Origin: Bryobacteraceae bacterium
GTDB lineage: Bacteria; Acidobacteriota; Terriglobia; Bryobacterales; Bryobacteraceae
Length of the DNA stretch: 12,961 nt
Direction of reading: 5' to 3'
NCBI GenBank assembly: GCA_025929455.1
Contig: JAICMB010000033.1
Location: 1-12,961, forward strand
The notes beneath the pieces are model-generated. The model did not search any database. It had not been told where the DNA came from and was given only the letters and a program-made list of their open reading frames with translations. Every line of letters begins with the position of its first letter. Position 1 is the first letter of the stretch. A program made the translations under genes and the position numbers. Positions 8,210 to 12,961 of this stretch are shown one piece after another.

Positions 8210-9790
8210 CTACATGCGGCGCGCGAGCGATGGAATCGCCGAGTAATCGCATGAATCGAACCAGAGATCCCAGAACACGCGCCCGTGATAATAATTCACC
8301 AGCGTGCGATCGGCCACGGGGCCGAGATCGTGCGCGAAAATCACGGACTGGCTGTCGATATCGGCGGAGTTGTACACCCATTCCTGCAAAGAGCACGCCC
8401 CGGTGTAATGTACGAACACAACGTTTCGAAGGCCATCCGATTTGAGTTGTTGAATGACGGCCGGTCTCAGATAGATACCGGCAGGGCTCACGCGCGATAG
8501 TGTAAGCAACTTATAAATCTCGTGCGCAAACGCGGCGCCGAGAATTACACAGACCACCACGGCTCCCACCCGTACAGCGCGTGTCCTGCGGCTCCAAAGC
8601 CGGGCCGCAACAAGTGTGACCAGTAGCAGAGCAACAGTTCCGGCCGGCGCAGCGTAATGCAGCGAACCCCATGTACCGGCGACGAGCGCTAACACGCAGA
8701 TGGTCAGGATCATCGTTAAGGCGCGAATATCGCGGCACCGCCAGTACAGCGGAACACAGAGAAGTAAAACGAGCATCCACCCGGTAATACATGTCATCTG
8801 TAAACGGGTTCGTTTCGGCAGGTCTCGAAGCGTCCGCACTTCGCGGTATTGATTTGCCTCATACCCGTGCAAACCGTGCTGGTCGGCGAGGTGCGGCTGA
8901 TCGTATGCCGGCTGTGGCCGCAACGGCATGAACCAAAGCGGCGGAGTCACGCTAAACGTGCTGTCGTACACCATATACGCCAGCCGGACCGGATTTCCGG
9001 TGGTCCGCCAGTTGTAATACCCCAGCCAGATCGCTCCCGCGGCAACCACGAGGCCGACCGCGCACGCCAGCCGGATCATGGGCTGGAGACTCTCCCGAGG
9101 CCGGGCAACGTAGAGAACGTAAACCGCTACGCAGATCGCGAGCACTCCGCCTTCGTAGATACGGGTATAGGCCAGCGTGACTGCTCCGAACCCGAACACG
9201 ACGCCCGCGCTTGCCGACGCACCGCGGTGGCGAACGATGCCCGCAGCAAGCAGCACGAGCGCGGCGCCCACCGCCGCAAGCGGGCCGCCCCAGTAAGAGT
9301 CCACCCAATACATCGGAGGCTGAAATCGCACGATCAGGATGGCCATAATCACCGCCGGCCACGGCCTTGCAACCCAAGCCGCGAGCATGAGGTAACAAGC
9401 GAAGATCATGCCCGCGCCCTGTATCACGACTCCGGCGAACGGTGTGCCAAACAGAATTTGTCCAGCCGCGAGCACCAGCGCCTGACCCGGCAGATACTTC
9501 GAGCAGTAAGTTGGCCGCAGCAGAATATGCGGGGATTCAAAGAAGGCCGGAAGTGGATGGGGAGGATTCGTCAGCCTCCCATGGCTGAACGTGTCGGCGC
9601 CCAGCAGATAGCTAAACTCGTCGTGAATCCAAGGGACGGGTGCTCCGAAATACGAGGCAAACGCCAAGCGGATAATGACCCAAGCGGCAGCGCATACGAG
9701 AGCGCCCCGGATATGCACCGCAAAGCGCTGGCGTGGGGGCCCGGGATCCTGTGTCCATGCGCTCGCGGTTCCCTCAGAGCTCGTGGCCAT
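8210..9790 (-). CDS. GT-C type integral membrane glycosyltransferase (copy A)
   Basis: This 526-residue polytopic protein has roughly ten to twelve hydrophobic segments. TM1 is near residues 28-48. The first external loop holds HDEFSYLLGADTFSHGR, with D57/E58 at the place where GT-C enzymes (ArnT/PMT-like) keep catalytic acidic residues. Further conserved loop motifs are SKYLPGQ, WVDSYWGG, GYYNWRTTGNP and PLWFMPL. The last 90 residues form a soluble domain (NVVFVHYTG, EWVYNSADID, VIFAHDLG). By family logic it would move a sugar from a polyprenyl-phosphate carrier to an envelope acceptor on the outer face of the inner membrane; donor and acceptor are unknown. It is a clear paralogue of the next minus-strand gene (about 70% identical by eye, identical through the HDE loop). 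It begins 3 nt after the stop of a decayed SDR remnant and is followed closely by kdsB, suggesting a role in surface glycan or LPS modification. Confidence 0.8.
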   Translation of the reverse strand: MATSSEGTASAWTQDPGPPRQRFAVHIRGALVCAAAWVIIRLAFASYFGAPVPWIHDEFSYLLGADTFSHGRLTNPPHPLPAFFESPHILLRPTYCSKYLPGQALVLAAGQILFGTPFAGVVIQGAGMIFACYLMLAAWVARPWPAVIMAILIVRFQPPMYWVDSYWGGPLAAVGAALVLLAAGIVRHRGASASAGVVFGFGAVTLAYTRIYEGGVLAICVAVYVLYVARPRESLQPMIRLACAVGLVVAAGAIWLGYYNWRTTGNPVRLAYMVYDSTFSVTPPLWFMPLRPQPAYDQPHLADQHGLHGYEANQYREVRTLRDLPKRTRLQMTCITGWMLVLLLCVPLYWRCRDIRALTMILTICVLALVAGTWGSLHYAAPAGTVALLLVTLVAARLWSRRTRAVRVGAVVVCVILGAAFAHEIYKLLTLSRVSPAGIYLRPAVIQQLKSDGLRNVVFVHYTGACSLQEWVYNSADIDSQSVIFAHDLGPVADRTLVNYYHGRVFWDLWFDSCDYSAIPSLARRM

Positions 9791-9793
9791 ATA

Positions 9794-9921
9794 TCAGAGT
9801 TTCCGCGCAGATTTGGCCGCGCTCTATGCCTTTCAGAATACCCCGCGCGACCTGCTCCGCGCGTACGTCCTCGACGCGGCTCGGAGCGAGATCTGGTTGC
9901 GAGTCACAACGCGGTTTCGAT
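9794..9921 (-). pseudogene. Remnant of a second SDR gene (C-terminal fragment)
   Basis: Between the two glycosyltransferase genes, one minus-strand frame reads APSRVEDVR (near 9880) then QVARGILKGIERG (to about 9816). This matches APGRVEDIR and QIAQGVLKGIERG near the C-terminus of the intact SDR at 11511-12272, with a 4-residue in-frame gap. After a deletion of about 28 codons and a frame change, the sequence reads ARKL-stop (9794-9808), matching the intact SDR's terminal RRKF-stop. The stop TGA is then 3 nt before the next ATG (TGA-TAT-ATG), the same spacing as the intact junction (TGA-CGC-ATG). At the other end, ATC GAA ACC just after the first glycosyltransferase's end may be the old IVET of the SDR, but that is weak. 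It has no start codon, NAD site or catalytic residues, so it is non-functional as an enzyme. Confidence 0.75.
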
Positions 9922-11507
9922 CACATCCGGCGCGCGAGCGCGGGCAACGCGGAGTAGTCGCACGAATCGAACCAGAGGTCCCAGAATACTCGCCCGCGAT
10001 AGTAATCCAGCAGAGAACGGTTGGCAGTTTCACCCAGATCGTGCGCGAAAATAACACGCTGGCTATCAATGTCGGCAGAATTGTAGACCCATTCCTGGGC
10101 CGCACACGTACTGGTATAGTGCACGAATACGACGTTGCGGAGGCCGTTCGATTGAATACGCTGAATGACGCGCGGTCTGACATTGAACTCGACCGCGGTA
10201 TCACGCAACGTGAACGGGCGGTAGATACCGTACGCAAACGACGCGGTTAGAATGACGCTGGTCGCGATCGCGCCTACGCGTGTGCCGTTGGGACGCCAGT
10301 GCCACAGGTTGTGTGCTAGTACCGCGACGAGCAACACCGCAACCGTTCCCGCGGGCGCGGCATAATGCTGGTAGCCCCAAGTCTCTGCTGCGAGCGCAAC
10401 CGCACAGCTGCCGAGAATCAGGGCTAAAAGACGAACCTCGCGGGAACGCCAGAACAGCGGAGCGCAAAGCAGCACAAAAATCATCCCGCCCGGAATGAAT
10501 TGCACCTGGGTCCGTGTTCTTTGGGCTAAGAAGCCGGGTGCGTCGTGGAAATCACGGACATGCCGGTATTCGCGTGCTTCCCATCCGTCGGCGCCGTGTT
10601 GTTCAGCCAAATGCGGCTGGTCGTACGCCGGTTGCGGATGTAGCGGCATAAACCAAAGCGGGGGAGTCACGTTGAAGGCGCGATCGTAAACCATGTACGC
10701 CAACCGCACCGGGTTCCCGGTCGTCCGCCAATTGTAGTAGCCGAGCCATACTGCGGCGGGGGCCACGACGAGGGCTGCTGCGCATGCGAAACGAACGAAG
10801 GCACCGGACGCGTGCCGCCGCGACGCGACATACAACATATAAACGGCAACGCAAATTACAAGTACGCCACCTTCGTAAATGCGCGTAAACGCGAGCGTAA
10901 CCGCTCCCAGACCTAAGACGATTCCCGCCCCTACGGAAGCACCGTTGCGGCGAACCAGACCGGCCGCGAGCAGAACGAGCGCAGCGCCGGCGGCGGCGAG
11001 ACAACCGCCCCAGTAAGAATCAACCCAGTACAACGGTGGCTGAAAACGTACCATCAGAATCGCTGTGATCACGGCCGGCCATGGCGACGGCACCCATGCG
11101 CTAAACATGAGGTAAAACACAAAAATCATGGCCGCGCCTTCGAGCACCACTCCGGCGAAAGGCGTACCGAAAAGCGTTTGTCCGGCCGCGAGCACCAATG
11201 CCTGGCCAGGCAGGTACTTCGAGCAGTACGTCGGGCGCAGCAATACGTGCGGCGACTCAAAAAAAGCCGGCAACGGATGCGGAGGGTTCGTCAGGCGGCC
11301 ATGGCTGAAGGTATCGGCGCCGAGCAGGTAACTGAACTCGTCGTGCATAAACGGAACCGAAGGTCCAAAAACACTGGCGAATGCCAGGCGGATGATGATC
11401 CAGATGGCGGCGCAAATGAACGCATTGCGGAGATGGGGCGCGAATCGCTGCTGAACTGCGACGGTCCGCTCGATTACGGCCGCGGCTCCGTTGGAGGTCG
11501 TGGCCAT
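9921..11507 (-). CDS. GT-C type integral membrane glycosyltransferase (copy B)
   Basis: This 528-residue polytopic membrane protein is paralogous to copy A along its whole length. The candidate catalytic pair is D56/E57 in MHDEFSYLLGADTFSHGR, after TM1 (about 28-48). SKYLPGQ, WVDSYWGG, FTRIYEGG, GYYNWRTTGNP and the C-terminal soluble domain (EWVYNSADID, VIFAHDLG, FDSCDYSA) are all conserved. Differences from copy A concentrate in the N-terminal 20 residues, some TM segments and the loop after PQPAYDQPHL, where copy B is slightly longer (DAPGFLAQRT). The start ATG lies 3 nt after the SDR stop, with an AGGA inside the SDR's last codons as a possible ribosome site, so translation is probably coupled to the SDR. 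An undecaprenyl-phosphate-sugar donor is likely by family; the substrate is not deducible. Two intact paralogues suggest either different acceptors or a recent duplication. Confidence 0.8.
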   Translation of the reverse strand: MATTSNGAAAVIERTVAVQQRFAPHLRNAFICAAIWIIIRLAFASVFGPSVPFMHDEFSYLLGADTFSHGRLTNPPHPLPAFFESPHVLLRPTYCSKYLPGQALVLAAGQTLFGTPFAGVVLEGAAMIFVFYLMFSAWVPSPWPAVITAILMVRFQPPLYWVDSYWGGCLAAAGAALVLLAAGLVRRNGASVGAGIVLGLGAVTLAFTRIYEGGVLVICVAVYMLYVASRRHASGAFVRFACAAALVVAPAAVWLGYYNWRTTGNPVRLAYMVYDRAFNVTPPLWFMPLHPQPAYDQPHLAEQHGADGWEAREYRHVRDFHDAPGFLAQRTRTQVQFIPGGMIFVLLCAPLFWRSREVRLLALILGSCAVALAAETWGYQHYAAPAGTVAVLLVAVLAHNLWHWRPNGTRVGAIATSVILTASFAYGIYRPFTLRDTAVEFNVRPRVIQRIQSNGLRNVVFVHYTSTCAAQEWVYNSADIDSQRVIFAHDLGETANRSLLDYYRGRVFWDLWFDSCDYSALPALARRM

Positions 11508-11510
11508 GCG

Positions 11511-12272
11511 TCAGAACTTCCTGCGAAGATACCAATCCATGACAGCCGGAGCAAAGAAATCGAGAGACGTAAAGGCGAAGCCAATCTTCGGTACGTACAC
11601 CTTCGTTTTGCCGCGCTCGATGCCTTTTAGAACTCCTTGAGCGATCTGGTCGGGATGAACGGTGCGGCGGATGTCTTCCACGCGCCCCGGCGCGGCGCCC
11701 GCGAGAACGTGTTCCCGAAACTGCGTCTCGACAATACCGGGGCAAACTTTCATAACTCGTATGCCGTCGCCTTTCAGTTCACGGCGCAGCGAGTCATCTA
11801 TGCAATGCAGCGCCCACTTCGTCGCGCAATACATGACCGCCCACGGCAGCGACACTTCGCCGCCAACGGAGCCGATATTTACGACAACGCCGGACTTGCG
11901 AGAGCGCATGCCTGGCACAACAAGTTGCGTGAGTGCCAAAACGGAAAACACGTTCACGTCGAACATCCGTTTTGAGATTTCGGTGTCGACTTCCGTGGGA
12001 TATCCGTACTGGCCCACGCCGGCGTTATTGATCAGAACATCCACGCGCCCGAATGCATCGAGCGTGCGTTTCACGACCGCGTTTCGGGTTTCGGGTTCGG
12101 TAATATCCCCGGTCGTATTTACTTGACGGGCGCCCGTCGAATCGGCCAGTCCTTGCCCCGGAAGCGAGGTCAGCGAAAGTAGTGCGCCGCGTTGCCCGAA
12201 CAGCCTCGCGCAAGCGGCGCCGATGCCTTGCGAGGCACCTGTAATGAGAACAACCTTATCCTGCCACTGCAT
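11511..12272 (-). CDS. Short-chain dehydrogenase/reductase (SDR family oxidoreductase)
   Basis: This is a 253-residue classical SDR, full length. The cofactor motif TGASQGIG is at 11-18, NNAG at 82-85, and the catalytic set is S135 (IGSVGG), Y148 and K152 (YCATK), with the usual Ser-Tyr spacing of 13. The short, soluble-looking tail FFAPAVMDWYLRRKF ends in a basic cluster that could associate with the membrane. It catalyses an NAD(P)-dependent carbonyl/hydroxyl conversion; the substrate cannot be read from sequence. Its position, 3 nt upstream of a GT-C glycosyltransferase and repeated as a remnant before the second one, suggests that it acts on the sugar, lipid or polyprenol used by those enzymes. 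The ATG at 12272 fits the family start (KVVLITGAS begins at residue 6), although no strong Shine-Dalgarno is seen. It is the first gene of the minus-strand series. Confidence 0.92.
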   Translation of the reverse strand: MQWQDKVVLITGASQGIGAACARLFGQRGALLSLTSLPGQGLADSTGARQVNTTGDITEPETRNAVVKRTLDAFGRVDVLINNAGVGQYGYPTEVDTEISKRMFDVNVFSVLALTQLVVPGMRSRKSGVVVNIGSVGGEVSLPWAVMYCATKWALHCIDDSLRRELKGDGIRVMKVCPGIVETQFREHVLAGAAPGRVEDIRRTVHPDQIAQGVLKGIERGKTKVYVPKIGFAFTSLDFFAPAVMDWYLRRKF

Positions 12273-12327
12273 GTAGGATCGGCGGATTTCGTCGCACGCT
12301 ACGGTCCACTCACCAATGGGATAGCGA

Positions 12328-12356
12328 ATTATCCTTCCGGTTCTCTCCGGACTCGA
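12328..12356 (-). promoter_or_regulatory. Candidate sigma-70-like promoter for the SDR-GT-kds series
   Basis: On the minus strand, GATAAT (12328-12333) matches the -10 consensus at 5 of 6 positions. It has a weak -35-like TCGAGT (12351-12356) at 17-nt spacing. It lies about 55 nt upstream of the SDR start. A GGATA/TATCC inverted repeat (12319-12334) overlaps the -10 and could be an operator or chance. The rest of the divergent interval 12273-12520 holds no gene that I can support. Confidence 0.3.
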
Positions 12357-12481
12357 GCTTGCGGTCCGCGCTGCATCGATTTTACGCCTTTTCAGCCACT
12401 TAGCGCGTTCCGCGGCGGTGTTGCGCGTTGGCGCGGCGCGTGCCTTCTATCCCGCCGTACTCGGACACACAAACGAGGACG

Positions 12482-12500
12482 CCGGGACGGAACATCCCGG
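12482..12500 (+). promoter_or_regulatory. Leader hairpin before the exported-protein gene
   Basis: The arms CCGGGA (12482-12487) and TCCCGG (12495-12500) pair perfectly around a 7-nt loop, 10 nt upstream of the Shine-Dalgarno. It might stabilise the mRNA 5' end or modulate initiation. Function is unproven. Confidence 0.35.
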
Positions 12501-12509
12501 AACTTTTAC

Positions 12510-12515
12510 GGGAGG
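12510..12515 (+). promoter_or_regulatory. Strong ribosome binding site fixing the start at 12521
   Basis: GGGAGG ends 5 nt before the ATG at 12521. It is the best Shine-Dalgarno in the window. It decides against the upstream in-frame start at 12428, which would place 31 Arg/Pro-rich residues ahead of the signal peptide. Confidence 0.8.
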
Positions 12516-12520
12516 CTACT

Positions 12521-12952
12521 ATGAAAAACTCGCTTCGCTATTCCTTCTTCGCCGTCGCGGCCGTCCTGGTTGCCGGCGCCACCGTTTTCGCTCAAGATGC
12601 TGCAAAAAGCGTCGCCCACATTCCGTTCGCGTTTCACGCCGGGGCGTCTGCGCTTCCTGCGGGAACCTATACCATCACACCGATGGGCACGACTAATGCC
12701 GTCATTCGGATCATGGACAAGGACACGCGTGAGTCCATCATGCTCCTGGCGCCCCGCAACAAGCAGGCGGCGCAGCCCGAATCGAAGCTGGTCTTCCAGC
12801 GCTACGGCGATCAGTATTTCCTGTCGCAGATCTGGACCGAATACGACGCCGGCGGCCGCGTGCTGAAAACGTCGAAGCTTGAGAAAGAGATGCGCGCGTC
12901 GGTGCAAAATCCCGCCGCCAGCCTGGTCGCGGTTGCGATCGGTCCGCGCTAA
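12521..12952 (+). CDS. Small Sec-exported protein of an acidobacterial-type hypothetical family
   Basis: This 143-residue protein starts at the ATG preceded by GGGAGG. Residues 1-24 form a textbook signal peptide: a basic MKNSLR, a hydrophobic core FFAVAAVLVAGA and a VFA cleavage site before QDAA. The mature region begins VAHIPFAFHAGASALPAGTYTI, a pattern I recognise from abundant small secreted hypothetical proteins of Acidobacteria. It continues as alternating beta strands (AVIRIMDKDTRES, SKLVFQRYGDQYFLSQIW). No cysteines or catalytic motifs are seen, so a small periplasmic or extracellular beta-fold protein is most likely; its role is unknown. It is transcribed divergently from the SDR gene and appears monocistronic within the window. 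A hairpin sits in its leader. Confidence 0.85.
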   Translation: MKNSLRYSFFAVAAVLVAGATVFAQDAAKSVAHIPFAFHAGASALPAGTYTITPMGTTNAVIRIMDKDTRESIMLLAPRNKQAAQPESKLVFQRYGDQYFLSQIWTEYDAGGRVLKTSKLEKEMRASVQNPAASLVAVAIGPR

Positions 12953-12961
12953 GCGATAACC

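Larger units (their letters stand above)
8210..12272 (-). repeat. Tandem duplication of an SDR + GT-C cassette
   Basis: Unit 1 is the intact SDR (11511-12272) plus copy B (9921-11507). Unit 2 is the SDR remnant (9794-9921) plus copy A (8210-9790). Both units share the order, the 3-nt SDR-to-GT spacing, the ATG GCC ACG start and the GT C-terminus ending ARRM. The roughly 30% protein divergence between the GT copies indicates an old duplication rather than an assembly artefact. Confidence 0.75.

Noticed and set aside
8849..10054. A 401-codon plus-strand open frame antisense to both glycosyltransferases
   Set aside because: It spans the end of one real gene, the SDR remnant and another gene, and its translation is Arg-rich without recognisable motifs.
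9833..10237. A 134-codon minus-strand open frame across the SDR remnant
   Set aside because: It runs in a different frame from both the GT gene and the SDR-like remnant and shows no family resemblance.
12421..12450. Possible plus-strand promoter TTGCGC ... TTCTAT before the exported-protein gene
   Set aside because: Only 3 of 6 matches in each hexamer with 18-nt spacing; this is chance level in this composition.
12428..12520. Upstream in-frame start for the small exported protein
   Set aside because: It would put 31 residues ahead of a perfect signal peptide; the strong GGGAGG points to the ATG at 12521.

Overview
The window looks like part of a chromosome from a GC-rich Gram-negative bacterium, most likely an acidobacterium (Acidobacteriota). 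Two things suggest this. The CMP-Kdo genes imply an LPS-type outer membrane. The small exported protein at the right end and the paired GT-C membrane proteins resemble lineage-typical acidobacterial families I know of. The taxonomic call is inference, since no rRNA or other marker lies in the window.

Left part, plus strand (1-4557): a very large protein, cut at its 5' end by the window edge, carries the end of a peptidoglycan-binding domain, an OmpA-like segment, an Ig-like stretch and a putative zincin metallopeptidase centre (HEVGH, then LPDEY, then a possible Met-turn). It overlaps the next gene, which encodes an exported PQQ-like beta-propeller protein. These two form an apparent envelope or secreted-protein unit of unknown role. 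A 420-bp gene-free stretch (4558-4976) with several inverted repeats follows, between convergent transcripts.

Middle and right part, minus strand (12272 down to 4977): six intact genes in one tight co-directional series, SDR oxidoreductase - GT-C glycosyltransferase (copy B) - decayed SDR remnant - GT-C glycosyltransferase (copy A) - kdsB - pyrG - kdsA. PyrG makes CTP, KdsA makes Kdo-8-phosphate, and KdsB uses CTP and Kdo to make CMP-Kdo, so the distal half is a coherent Kdo-activation module. Upstream of it, an SDR + GT-C cassette has been duplicated in tandem. The second SDR copy has collapsed to about 130 bp but still ends at its stop codon exactly 3 nt before the next glycosyltransferase, as in the intact copy.

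Right end, plus strand (12521-12952): a small Sec-exported protein with a strong Shine-Dalgarno, divergent from the SDR gene. I saw no tRNA, rRNA, CRISPR array, insertion sequence or phage gene in the window.
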